Below, piece after piece: positions 8,699 to 16,684 of a stretch of 64,000 nucleotides of DNA. Position numbers and translations under genes: made by a program. Numbering within the stretch: the first letter of the stretch is position 1; each line of letters starts with the position of its first letter. The DNA comes from VAZQ01 sp963821505. GTDB lineage: Bacteria; Pseudomonadota; Alphaproteobacteria; Rhizobiales; Xanthobacteraceae. The stretch is from NCBI GenBank assembly GCA_963821505.1, contig CAWGEH010000011.1:34708-98707 (forward strand). The letters are read 5' to 3'. Below the pieces are notes generated by a model. That model did no database searches, was not told the DNA's origin, and was given only the letters and a program-made list of their open reading frames with translations.

Positions 8699-9598
8699 CT
8701 ATTCCGCCGCGCGCTGGCGCAGCAGCGCGGCCGCCGCCTTGTCGTAGCTTTCCTCGCGCGCCAATAGCGGCTTCAAGCCGACGAGGTCGTAATAGTCGTC
8801 GAGCGGGATGAGATGCTCCTGGCAGGGCGCGAGCGAGTTGCCGTGCTTGAGCAGGCGCAGCACGTTGCGCACCGCCTGCGCCGCCGCGAACAGCGCAACC
8901 GACGGGAAGGTGGCGGCCGAGACTCCGGCCGCTTCCAGCTCCTCGAGGCTGCGCGCCTTGGGGCCCGCAGCCTGCGAGAGCGTGGCCATGTGCGGCCCGC
9001 CGACCTCGCGCAGCACACGCTTGATGTCCGCGACGGTGTCGACGCCCATGGGCTTGGCCATGTCGGCGCCGGCTTCCATGAACAATTGGCAGCGGGCGAT
9101 GGCGGAGTCGATACCCTCGACGCCCGCGGCATCGGTGCGCGCGGCGATGAACAGGCCGGGATCGCGCCGTGCGTCGAGCGCGGCCTTGACCTTGGCGAGC
9201 ATCTGCTCGACCGGGACGATCTGCTTGCCCGGCAGGTAGCCGCAACGGTTCGGGAACACCTGGTCGCTGATGAACAGGCCGGCGACGCCCGCCCCCTCGA
9301 AGGCGCGCACCATCTGGCGCACGTTGTTGACGCCGCCGAAGCCGGTGTCGGCGTCGACATAGACCGGGATTTCGACCGCGGCGCAGATGCGCGCATAATG
9401 GTCGGCATAGTCGCGCATGTTGGACTGGCCCATATCGGCCTGCGCCAGCATGCTGCCGACGCCGGCGTAGCCGCCGGCGACCATCGCCTCGAAACCCTCG
9501 GACTCGATGATGCGGGCGGAGAGCGCGTCATAGGCGCCCGGCATCAGCACCAGGCGCGTGCCCGCCATGAGCGCTCTGAATTTCGTCCTCACGTTCAT
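8699..9598 (-). CDS. Isocitrate lyase/PEP mutase superfamily C-C lyase
   Basis: A 299-residue alpha/beta-barrel lyase. The metal-binding segment YVDADTGFG carries the Asp pair (D82, D84). The catalytic loop reads NRCGYLPGK (C119), close to the KxCGH motif of methylisocitrate and dimethylmalate lyases but with Tyr for His. FIAARTDA and EAGADM segments fit the family. Members cleave or rearrange 2-methylisocitrate, 2,3-dimethylmalate, oxaloacetate or phosphonopyruvate. It lies 55 bases after a LeuD-type gene and 14 bases before a receptor. A C4/C6 hydroxy-diacid made by the LeuCD-like dehydratase is a natural candidate substrate (inference). Confidence 0.85.
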   Translation of the reverse strand: MNVRTKFRALMAGTRLVLMPGAYDALSARIIESEGFEAMVAGGYAGVGSMLAQADMGQSNMRDYADHYARICAAVEIPVYVDADTGFGGVNNVRQMVRAFEGAGVAGLFISDQVFPNRCGYLPGKQIVPVEQMLAKVKAALDARRDPGLFIAARTDAAGVEGIDSAIARCQLFMEAGADMAKPMGVDTVADIKRVLREVGGPHMATLSQAAGPKARSLEELEAAGVSAATFPSVALFAAAQAVRNVLRLLKHGNSLAPCQEHLIPLDDYYDLVGLKPLLAREESYDKAAAALLRQRAAE

Positions 9599-9653
9599 GG
9601 GTTTTCTCCGTCAAGGCGGTTCGCGTCCGCGCGCGCGGAGCGCGAGCGTGCGA

Positions 9654-10283
9654 TCATTCCCGGCTGTCGCAAGCCGTTTGCAGCCAGGGCTGCGCGGCGG
9701 CCATGCGTCGTTCCCAGCTCCCGATCTCGTCCACGTGCTTGAGCGTGAGGCCGATATCGTCGAGGCCTTCGATCAGGCGCATGCGGTCGGCCGCGGGAAT
9801 GTCGAAAGCGATATCGGGACCGCCGGGGCCGCTGATGCGTTGCGTCTCCAGATCGACGGTGAACGGCGCCGCACCGTTCACCGCCACCACCCGCTGCTCG
9901 AAGGCCTGCGCCTCCGGCGTTGCGAGCACGATCGGGAGCAGGCCGTTTTGCAGGCAGTTCTCGCGATAGATGTCGGCGAAGCTCTTCGCCACGATGACGC
10001 GGATGTTGTTCGCCAGCATCCCCCACACCGCGGCTTCGCGCGAGGAGCCGGCGCCGAAATTATGGCCGGTCACCAGAATCCCGGCATTCCTGAACTGCGG
10101 CCGGTTGAGCACGAAGTCCGGATCCTCGCTGCCGTCGTCGCGCCGGCGCGCGCGCATGAACAGGAGCGTCTTGTAGTCCGGCTTGAGGCTGCGCATCGAC
10201 TGCACCGGCGCAATCTGGTCGGTATTGATGTCGTCGTGCAGCAGCGGGACGGCGACGCCGGTATGGGTCGTGAACTGCTGCAT
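9654..10283 (-). CDS. leuD: LeuD-type hydratase small subunit
   Basis: A 209-residue swivelling-domain subunit of the aconitase/isopropylmalate isomerase family. It opens MQQFTTHTGVAVPLLHDDINTDQIAP and has the substrate-recognition segment GHNFGAGSSREAAVWGM, followed by FADIYRENCLQNGLLPI. The ATG at 10283 shares one base with the LeuC stop (TGATG), so the subunits are translationally coupled. Canonical LeuCD isomerises 2- and 3-isopropylmalate in leucine synthesis. The downstream lyase and receptor suggest it may serve another substituted malate, such as dimethylmalate or citramalate. The symbol names the family, not a proven leucine role. Confidence 0.82.
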   Translation of the reverse strand: MQQFTTHTGVAVPLLHDDINTDQIAPVQSMRSLKPDYKTLLFMRARRRDDGSEDPDFVLNRPQFRNAGILVTGHNFGAGSSREAAVWGMLANNIRVIVAKSFADIYRENCLQNGLLPIVLATPEAQAFEQRVVAVNGAAPFTVDLETQRISGPGGPDIAFDIPAADRMRLIEGLDDIGLTLKHVDEIGSWERRMAAAQPWLQTACDSRE

Positions 10284-11692
10284 CACGCCTGTCCCGAGGT
10301 GAGGCGCCGCACGTCGGCGATGCGTCCGGCGACAGCGGTGGCCGCGGCGGTCGCCGGGCTGACGAGATGGGTGCGCACCTTCGGACCCTGGCGGTGCTCG
10401 AAATTGCGGTTGGTGGTGGAGACGCAGCGCTCGCCCGGCTCGCCGCGATCGCCGTTGCCGCCGGCGCACATCGAGCACCCGGACTCGCCCCAGAAGAATC
10501 CGGCGGCGCGGAAGACACGGTCGAGCCCGGCGGCTTCCGCCGCGCGCTTGACCGTGGTCGAGCCGGGCACGACCATGGCGATGACGCCGTCCGCGACGTG
10601 GCGCCCGCGCACCACGTCGGCGGCGGCCTCGAGATCCGGCAAGCGGCTGTTGGTGCACGAGCCGATGAATACGCGGTCGACCTTGAGGCCTGCGAGCGCC
10701 ATCCCGGGCTCGAGCCCCATGTAGCCGAGCGCGCTTTCGACCGCGGCGCGCCGGTCGGCCTCGACCGCCGACGGATCGGGTACGCGGCCGGAAATGCCGA
10801 GCACCTGGCTCGGATCGGTGCCCCAGGTGATCTGCGGCTCGAGGTCGCTGCAGTCGAGCACGTGTTGGCGGTCGAATTCGGCGCCCTCGTCGCTTCCGAG
10901 CGTGCGCCAATGGGCAATGGCGCGCTCCCACATCACGCCTTGCGGCGCGTAAGGACGTCCCGCAATCCAGGAAAACGCCGAGTCGTCCGCTGCCACCAAG
11001 CCGGAGCGGCCGCCCATCTCGATATTGAGATTGCACAGCGTCATGCGGCTTTCGATCGGCATGGCGCGCACCGCCGCGCCGGCATATTCGACGACGTAGC
11101 CGCGCGCGCCCGCGACCCCGAGCTCGCCGATGATGCGCAGCGCCACGTCCTTGGCGGTGACATGGGCGCCGAGCCTGCCTTCAAGACGTATCAGCATCCG
11201 CTTCGGCCGCTTGAGCGCCATCACCTGCGTCGACAGAATATGCGCGAGCTCGGTCGTGCCGCAGCCGAAGGCGAGCGCACCGAGGCCGCCCACCGTGCTG
11301 GCATGGCTGTCGGGGACGGCATGGGTCGCGCCCGGCAGCACCATGCCGAGCTCGGGCGCGACGACGTGCGAGATGCCCTGTTCCGGGTCGTCGATGTCGA
11401 ACAGCCGGATGCCGTTGCGCCGGCTGCCCGCGCGCATCGCCTTGAGAAAGGCCGCGCCCGACGGATTGGTGCCGTCGTCGCGCCCGGGCTTGGTGGCGAC
11501 GGTGTGGTCCTGCATGGAGAAGGTAAGATCGGCTCGACGCACCGGCCGCCGCTGCTTCTCCAATTGCTCGAAAGCGTGCGGCGCGTGCAACTCGTGCAGC
11601 ACGTGGCGGTCGATATAGATGAGGTCGCGGCCGTCGGCGCGCCGCGCGACCAGGTGGGAGTCCCAGATCTTGTCGAACAGGGTCTTGGGCAT
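10283..11692 (-). CDS. leuC: LeuC-type hydratase large subunit (4Fe-4S)
   Basis: A 469-residue aconitase-family protein with all three cluster-ligating cysteines: C346 in GSCTNSR and C406/C409 in SGCSMC. It begins MPKTLFDKIWDSH and has VPDSHASTVGGLGALAFGCGTTE, typical of 3-isopropylmalate dehydratase large subunits. The length matches bacterial LeuC. It forms an operon with LeuD (one-base overlap), an isocitrate-lyase-family enzyme and a Bug receptor. A housekeeping leucine operon would rather be associated with leuB or leuA, neither of which is here. A catabolic paralogue acting on an alkylmalate is therefore plausible. Confidence 0.85.
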   Translation of the reverse strand: MPKTLFDKIWDSHLVARRADGRDLIYIDRHVLHELHAPHAFEQLEKQRRPVRRADLTFSMQDHTVATKPGRDDGTNPSGAAFLKAMRAGSRRNGIRLFDIDDPEQGISHVVAPELGMVLPGATHAVPDSHASTVGGLGALAFGCGTTELAHILSTQVMALKRPKRMLIRLEGRLGAHVTAKDVALRIIGELGVAGARGYVVEYAGAAVRAMPIESRMTLCNLNIEMGGRSGLVAADDSAFSWIAGRPYAPQGVMWERAIAHWRTLGSDEGAEFDRQHVLDCSDLEPQITWGTDPSQVLGISGRVPDPSAVEADRRAAVESALGYMGLEPGMALAGLKVDRVFIGSCTNSRLPDLEAAADVVRGRHVADGVIAMVVPGSTTVKRAAEAAGLDRVFRAAGFFWGESGCSMCAGGNGDRGEPGERCVSTTNRNFEHRQGPKVRTHLVSPATAAATAVAGRIADVRRLTSGQA

Positions 11693-11771
11693 GACGGCGG
11701 TGCTCGACGTTCCTCGCCGGCTGGTTCATTGCAAGCTGCGAGTCGAGTGTATCGCGGGCGGTGAAAGGATA

Positions 11772-11798
11772 CACCCCCGGAGTTGAGCCCCGGGGGTG
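11772..11798 (-). terminator. Rho-independent-like terminator after the molybdo-hydroxylase operon
   Basis: Nine-base perfect arms (CACCCCCGG and CCGGGGGTG) enclose a nine-base loop. Read on the minus strand the hairpin is followed by TATCCTTTC, a modest T-rich tract. It lies 32 bases past the stop of the large subunit (11830) and before the leuC start (11692), so it should end the upstream transcript. Confidence 0.6.
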
Positions 11799-11829
11799 GT
11801 GTCTGCAGGCCAAACCTGGCGCGGACGAT

Positions 11830-14034
11830 CTAAGCCAGCTTCACGTTCTTCAGCGGCAGGCTGCGCACCGGCTTGCCGGTCGCCGCGTGGATGGCGTTGA
11901 GCACGGCGGGCGCCACGACGCAGATCGTGGGCTCGCCGACGCCGCCCCAGAAATCGTGGGTCGGCACGATGACCGTTTCCACCTTCGGCATTTCGGCGAG
12001 CCGCATGATCTCGTAGCTGTCGAAGTTGATGTCCACCATGCGGCCGTCCTTGACCCGGCACTCGCCGTAGAGCGTGGCCGTGAGGCCGTACGCCACCGAG
12101 CCTTCGACCTGGGCGGCGATCTGGCCGGGATTGACCGCATGCCCGCAATTGAGCGCCAGCACCATGCGATGCACCTTGAGCTTGCCCTGGCTGCTCACCG
12201 AGACTTCGGCGACGGCGGCCGAGTAGCTGCCGTAGCCCATGAACTGCGCGATGCCGCGATGCACGCCGGGAGGAAGCGGCTTGCCCCAGTCGCCTTTCTC
12301 GGCCGCGGCGTTGAGCACGGCGAGATGCTTGGGGTGCTCCCCCATGAGCGCGCGGCGAAACTCGAGCGGGTCCTTGCCCGCGGCGCGCGCGACCTCGTCG
12401 ATGAAGCATTCCATGTAGACGGCGTTCTGGTTGGTATTGACGCCACGCCACGGGCCGACCGGCACGTGGGTGTTGCGCATGGCGTATTCGATCAACAGGT
12501 TGGGCACGCTGTAGCCGAGCTGGGCGTCGCCCGGCTCCGCCCACAGCCCTTGCAGCTGGCGCATGTCCCTGCCGCTGGCAATCGCCGCCTGGTTCAAGGT
12601 GGCGTTGATCGATTGTCCGGACACCCGCACGTGCAGCCCGCTGAGCTTGCCGTCGGCGTCGAGACCGGCGGACAGCGCGCACTGCGAGATCGGGCGGTAG
12701 AAGTCGTGCGCCTGGTCTTCTTCGCGACTCCAGATCAGTTTGATCGGAACGTCCGGAAACTCCTTGGCGATCGCCACCGCCTGGTGCACGAAATCTTGCG
12801 TGCCGCCGCGCCGGCCAAAACCGCCGCCGAGGTCGATCCGGTGAACATCGCATTTGGCGAGCGCAACGCCGGAAGCCTCCGACAGCGCGGCAAGCGAGGC
12901 CTCTACGTTCTGGCTAGGCACCCAGGCCTCGGCCTTGTCGGCGGAGATTTTGACGGTGGCGTTCATCGGCTCCATGGTCGCATGGGCCAGGAACGGCGTG
13001 CTGTAAACCGCCTCGACCTTCTTCGCCGCGGCCGCGATTGCTGCGGGCGCGTCGCCGTTCTGTCGCGAGCCGTTGGTCGCGGCTGCGGTCAGCCCCTCCT
13101 TGAGATGCTCGGCAATGGTCGCGCTCGATTGCGTTGCGGCCGCGCCTTCGTCCCAGACGATCGGCAGGGCATCGAGCGCCCTTTTCGCCCGCCACCAGGT
13201 GTCGGCGACGACGGCGACGCCGCTGTCCTTTACTTTCACCACCTTGCGCACGCCGGGCATGGCGGCGATCTTCGCCTGGTCGTAGCTCTTGAGCTTGCCG
13301 CCGAACACGGGGCACTGCTTGATCGCGGCGCACAGCATGCCCGGCAGCTTGACGTCGATGGCGTAGACCTTGCTGCCGTTGAGCTTGTCGGCGGTATCAA
13401 GCCGTTTCAGCGGCTTGCCCGCGATCTTCCAATCCTTCGGATCCTTGAGCTTGATGCTCTTGGGGTCCGGCGGCGCGAGCTTGGCGGCCGCCGCAGCGAT
13501 CTTGCCGTAGCTCACCGACCGCCGGGATGCAGCGTGGGTGATCACGCCGTTTGCCACGGTGAGCTCGCCGACCGGCACCGTCCAGGCCTCCGCGGCGGCC
13601 TGCAGCAGCATCAAGCGCGCCGCGGCCCCGCCGCGGCGGACATAATCCTGCGAGGTGCGGATGCCACGGCTGCCGCCGGTTCCCATCTCGCCCCAGGCGC
13701 GCTTGCGGGCGAGGTTGGTGCCGGGGGTGATCTGCTCGGTGGCCACCTTGCTCCAATCGCATTCGAGCTCCTCGACGACGAGCTGGGCGAGGCCGGTGAG
13801 CGTGCCCTGGCCCATCTCCGAGCGCGCGATGCGGATCACGCAGGTGTCGTCGGGCCTGATCGCCACCCAGATATTGACTTCCGTGCCGGCGTTGCCGGGG
13901 CTCTGCGCGATGGCTTCGCCGAAGCCGGCCGGCAGGTTGAAACCGAGCGCGAGGCCGCCGCCGGCCGCGGCGGAGCCGATGACGAACGTGCGGCGCGACA
14001 GCTTCGCGGCGTTGCCGCGGGTGATCTTTTTCAC
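11830..14034 (-). CDS. Isoquinoline 1-oxidoreductase-type molybdopterin subunit, Tat-exported
   Basis: A 734-residue xanthine-oxidase-family large subunit of the IorB type. It starts with a twin-arginine signal (LSRRTFVIG, residues 12-20, then a hydrophobic stretch to about 43), so the enzyme is probably folded and cofactor-loaded before export. Cofactor-binding blocks include MGTGGSRGIRTS, DLGGGFGRRGG and GPWRGVNTNQNAVYMECFIDE. The catalytic Glu is in WGGVGEPTI near the C-terminus. The family hydroxylates N-heterocycles or oxidises aldehydes and passes electrons to a 2Fe-2S subunit, here encoded 13 bases upstream. There is no FAD subunit, as expected for the IorAB class, which uses cytochromes or other acceptors. 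Confidence 0.9.
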   Translation of the reverse strand: MKKITRGNAAKLSRRTFVIGSAAAGGGLALGFNLPAGFGEAIAQSPGNAGTEVNIWVAIRPDDTCVIRIARSEMGQGTLTGLAQLVVEELECDWSKVATEQITPGTNLARKRAWGEMGTGGSRGIRTSQDYVRRGGAAARLMLLQAAAEAWTVPVGELTVANGVITHAASRRSVSYGKIAAAAAKLAPPDPKSIKLKDPKDWKIAGKPLKRLDTADKLNGSKVYAIDVKLPGMLCAAIKQCPVFGGKLKSYDQAKIAAMPGVRKVVKVKDSGVAVVADTWWRAKRALDALPIVWDEGAAATQSSATIAEHLKEGLTAAATNGSRQNGDAPAAIAAAAKKVEAVYSTPFLAHATMEPMNATVKISADKAEAWVPSQNVEASLAALSEASGVALAKCDVHRIDLGGGFGRRGGTQDFVHQAVAIAKEFPDVPIKLIWSREEDQAHDFYRPISQCALSAGLDADGKLSGLHVRVSGQSINATLNQAAIASGRDMRQLQGLWAEPGDAQLGYSVPNLLIEYAMRNTHVPVGPWRGVNTNQNAVYMECFIDEVARAAGKDPLEFRRALMGEHPKHLAVLNAAAEKGDWGKPLPPGVHRGIAQFMGYGSYSAAVAEVSVSSQGKLKVHRMVLALNCGHAVNPGQIAAQVEGSVAYGLTATLYGECRVKDGRMVDINFDSYEIMRLAEMPKVETVIVPTHDFWGGVGEPTICVVAPAVLNAIHAATGKPVRSLPLKNVKLA

Positions 14035-14047
14035 GGGCTGGGCTCCC

Positions 14048-14509
14048 TCAGGTTCTGGATGTGTCGTTGGCCGCCATGTGCACGGCGGCTCGCACGCGCT
14101 GATAGGTGCCGCAGCGACAGATATTGGTCATCGCCTGGTCGATGTCCTGGTCGCTCGGCTTCGGGATTCTCTTCAGCAGCGCCGCAGCGGCCATGATCTG
14201 TCCGGACTGGCAATAGCCGCACTGCGGCACGTCGACCGCCGCCCACGCCTTCTGCACGGGATGCGAGCTGGAGGGAGACAGGCCTTCAATGGTGACGATC
14301 CGGTCGCTGGCGCGCACGTCGCCGACGCGGATCGAGCAGGAACGTTGCACCTCGTCGTTGATATGCACGGAGCAGGCGCCGCATTGCGCGATGCCGCAGC
14401 CGTATTTGGTGCCGGTGAGACCGACCTGCTCGCGGATGACCCACAACAGCGGGGTCTCCGGCTCCGCTTCCACGTCGCGGATTGTGCCGTTGATATTGAG
14501 CTTGGCCAT
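14048..14509 (-). CDS. Isoquinoline 1-oxidoreductase-type 2Fe-2S subunit
   Basis: A 153-residue small subunit with two 2Fe-2S clusters. The N-terminal plant-type cluster has CGIAQCGACSVH with a further Cys near RSCSIR. The C-terminal cluster has CGYCQSGQIM and NICRCGTYQR. It passes electrons from the molybdenum site of the partner encoded 13 bases downstream. The start ATG 14509 follows a good Shine-Dalgarno (AGAGGAAG) and gives the standard MAKLNINGT N-terminus. The frame stays open upstream to 14773, but that part runs through a dispersed palindrome and has no family similarity. No signal peptide is present; it is probably carried out with the Tat-bearing large subunit. Confidence 0.9.
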   Translation of the reverse strand: MAKLNINGTIRDVEAEPETPLLWVIREQVGLTGTKYGCGIAQCGACSVHINDEVQRSCSIRVGDVRASDRIVTIEGLSPSSSHPVQKAWAAVDVPQCGYCQSGQIMAAAALLKRIPKPSDQDIDQAMTNICRCGTYQRVRAAVHMAANDTSRT

Positions 14510-14719
14510 GAGCTTCCTCTCGCGAGTTGCCTTCACGAATCTTGTTGTCGTCTTGCCGGTGGCCCGGGGTGAAGCGGATTGGAGCGATTGGAAAGTGCCT
14601 CCCAAGGCTATGTGAAGCATAGCGCATTCGCTGCCGTCCTGCCTACGGCCGTCCCCGTCCACAGCCGCCTGAACGCGGATACTGGCGACCTCTCGATGTG
14701 TCGACCGCTTGATGAGGAG

Positions 14720-14766
14720 AGCATGATCCCGAAAAGTGGATACCGGTTTTCGGAAAAGATCATGCT
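14720..14766. repeat. Palindromic dispersed repeat, short relative of the 104-nt element
   Basis: Arms AGCATGATC and GATCATGCT flank a core with CGAAAAGTGG and CCGGTTTTCG. The same plan occurs in the first half of the 104-nt elements at 47771 and 52869, with differences in both arms that keep the pairing. The surrounding gap (14510-14880) has no gene; it should hold the promoter of the IorAB-type operon, but no clear promoter boxes were identified. Confidence 0.65.
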
Positions 14767-14876
14767 CCACCAATAAGCTCTAGGAGAGCGAATCTCGGAT
14801 TGCGCTTGCCTTCATCCGGGCTACGCTCGCGGCTTCCTGGAGTCGCCGAGATGGATTATCGGGAGCCGGCATAACG

Positions 14877-15203
14877 GGCAATGACCCGCGTGCATGGCTC
14901 GACGGTTGGCACCCCGAGGTCCTGGCGGCGCAGCGCATCGCCGGCGACCGCACCTCGCGGGAAGTGGACTTCGCGGCAGGGCAGGCGCCGATCCTTTACC
15001 TGCAGCCTGATCACGATCCGGTGGCGCATGTCGAGGACGCCGGTGCCTACAAGGCACGCTTCGGGGAGCGCGTGACCATCGCGCGGTGATCGCGCGCGAG
15101 CCACGCGGTGATCGCGGAGCAGCCGGAGGCGGTCGGCGCGGCGCTGATCGCCTATGCGCGCGCGCTGTGGCCGGACAAATCCGCGCTGCTTGAGTTGGGA
15201 TAG
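14877..15203 (+). pseudogene. Alpha/beta-hydrolase C-terminal remnant
   Basis: One frame reads DPRAWLDGWHPEVLAAQRIAG, then PILYLQPDHDPVAH, KARFGERVTIAR, an in-frame TGA at 15087-15089, and SHAVIAEQPEAVGAALIAYARALWPDKSALLELG to the TAG at 15201. This is the last third of an alpha/beta hydrolase: the Asp of the PDHD turn and the His of ASHAV are the usual catalytic acid and base. There is no start codon or nucleophile-elbow domain upstream. A short duplication of GCGGTGATCGCG spans the stop. It is a decayed fragment rather than an active gene. Confidence 0.6.
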
Positions 15204-15377
15204 TCCGGGCTACGCGGCGTGATCCTTGGCGCAATGCCGGCATCTCCGACGCCGCACGAGATAATCGAGCCTCCCGCAAGGCATCGCGCATGTGCGAGCT
15301 CGTTCGAGCCCTCCCGTTGTGCCAGCCCATCGCCCTGCCTACATAGACATGACGCCAGGTACCACCGCGAGACCGTG

Positions 15378-15683
15378 ATGGAGCGATCCGTGCCCGAAAC
15401 CAGTCGCCCCCGTGCCGAGCCGGAGATCATTCCGCCGGGCGCGGCGGATCTGCATTCGCGCCGGGGGGCGCGCGCGGCCTTCGAGGGCCGCGGCACCCAG
15501 CGAATCTACGTCGCCCGGGTTGGCCCCTTCGGTTTCGCCATGGCGGCGCTCGCGGTCGCGCTGCTCGCGGCGGCCGTTTTTCTGTTGGTCCTGGGCGCGT
15601 TCGTGATTTTGATTCCGCTCGCCGGCCTGGTCTTGGCGGCCGCGGTCCTTTTCGGCCTGTTCCGCGGCCCCTTTCGGCACTGA
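15378..15683 (+). CDS. Small inner-membrane protein of unknown function
   Basis: A 101-residue protein. The first 45 residues are polar and rich in Pro, Arg and Glu; then come GRGTQRIYVARVGPFG and a long hydrophobic region (about residues 52-92) that can form two membrane helices with a tight turn (FVILIPLAG). The end is FRGPFRH. Start ATG 15378 was chosen because the upstream in-frame extension is non-conserved-looking and crosses the hydrolase-remnant region. It is convergent to the ECF sigma factor gene. I do not recognise a function; a two-helix membrane-associated protein is all that can be said. Confidence 0.6.
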   Translation: MERSVPETSRPRAEPEIIPPGAADLHSRRGARAAFEGRGTQRIYVARVGPFGFAMAALAVALLAAAVFLLVLGAFVILIPLAGLVLAAAVLFGLFRGPFRH

Positions 15684-15803
15684 GCCGCGCCAGCGGCGAT
15701 GGCCCCGCCTCAAGGCCGCTTACGCCGGTATTGCGGCCAGGGCAGGCCAGCATCGGACGGAAGTCCTCTCGATCATTCTGGGCGTGTGTGGCGCAAAATT
15801 ATT

Positions 15804-15832
15804 GCGGGCCGGTACCTGAGGTACCGGCCCGC
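15804..15832. terminator. Perfect 13-bp hairpin between convergent genes
   Basis: Arms GCGGGCCGGTACC and GGTACCGGCCCGC enclose TGA. It lies between the membrane protein ending at 15683 (+) and the sigma factor ending at 15894 (-). On the minus strand it is followed by AATAATTTTG, so it should terminate the sigma factor transcript and may work in both directions. Confidence 0.7.
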
Positions 15833-15893
15833 GTAGCCTTATCATGGACATTAAAGTGCGTAGCTGATCGTCCGAGGGGATCGGACGTTGCGA

Positions 15894-16503
15894 TCAGAGG
15901 GCGCTGACTCCGGACTGCTTGAGGAGATCCGCCATCTTGTTCCGGGCATAGAACATGCGGGTCTTCACTGTGGCGGCCGGCACCCCGACGATGCGCGCGA
16001 CTTCGTCAACCGACTTCTCATGGTAATAAACGAGGTCGATGACTTCGCGGTGCGCCGGCGAGAGCTGGGTCAGGCACTTCTGCACGATGGTATTGCGATC
16101 CCTGGTATTGACCACGGTTTCCGGATCGTCGGCGGTGTCCTCGATAGTCGCCGCCATATGGTCGTCCAGATGCTCGTCGGTGCGACGCCGCATGGCCGAC
16201 AGCGCCTTGTAGCGCGCGATCGCGAGCAGCCAGGTGGAAACCTGGGATTTCGAATTCGAAACCCTCGGCCTGCCGCCAGACGTCGAGGAACACCTCGCTC
16301 ACGAGATCCTCGGCCAGCGACTGATTTCCCGTCAGGCGAACGATGAACCGGTACACCCTGACGTTGTGCCGGGCGTAGAGTACTTGCATGGCGCGCTTAT
16401 CGCCATCGGCAATCAGCCCGATCAGCGTCTCGTCCGCCGTCTCCTGGACAGGCGTCCGGAAGCGCGGCGGCGCGACATCGCGCAACACGTATTCGGTTTG
16501 CAT
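15894..16503 (-). pseudogene. ECF-type RNA polymerase sigma factor, one frameshift
   Basis: Region 2 lies in the first frame (MQVLYARHNVRVYRFIVRL, LAEDLVSEVFLDVWR). Region 4 lies in the second (LSPAHREVIDLVYYHEKSVDEVARI, then VPAATVKTRMFYARNKM, the DNA-binding helix-turn-helix). The change of frame is near 16245 in TTCGAATTCGAA. Removing one base restores SKSQVSTWLLAIARYKALSAM, the standard linker. The span is 610 bases (3n+1). It should encode a group IV sigma factor of about 202 residues for stress or signal response. No anti-sigma factor is adjacent. It is transcribed in the same direction as the two-component genes downstream of 22.2 kb but separated from them by a 181-base gap. Confidence 0.82.
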
Positions 16504-16601
16504 GACGATCCCCTCTTAGTCAGCCCTTAAGGATACTGACTAACAAACACCTGTTGCTTGGATGTTACGTCGGGGAAGAAAAATGGCTTCGTCGGCGGGG
16601 T

Positions 16602-16666
16602 GAATTGTTTCGTCGCCTGTGCCGCGACGACATCAAAGGTATTGGGATATGGGGAATTGTTTCGTC
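16602..16666. repeat. Pair of 13-bp direct repeats upstream of the sigma factor
   Basis: GAATTGTTTCGTC occurs at 16602-16614 and 16654-16666, in the gap between the sigma factor start and the response-regulator stop. Read on the minus strand it is GACGAAACAATTC, 100-160 bases upstream of the sigma factor start. Exact repetition at 52-base spacing suggests paired regulator sites or duplicated promoter elements. The protein that binds is unknown. Confidence 0.5.
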
Positions 16667-16684
16667 CGATGATGCAATTCTGCA

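Noticed and set aside
11761..14196. 811-codon open frame on the + strand opposite the molybdopterin subunit
   Set aside because: It is an exact antisense shadow of a well-supported gene in GC-rich DNA; its sequence is rich in Arg, Ala, His and Asp with no family motif.
14048..14773. Longer 241-residue version of the 2Fe-2S subunit
   Set aside because: The extra 88 residues run through a dispersed palindrome and have no similarity to the family; ATG 14509 has a good ribosome-binding site and gives the normal length.
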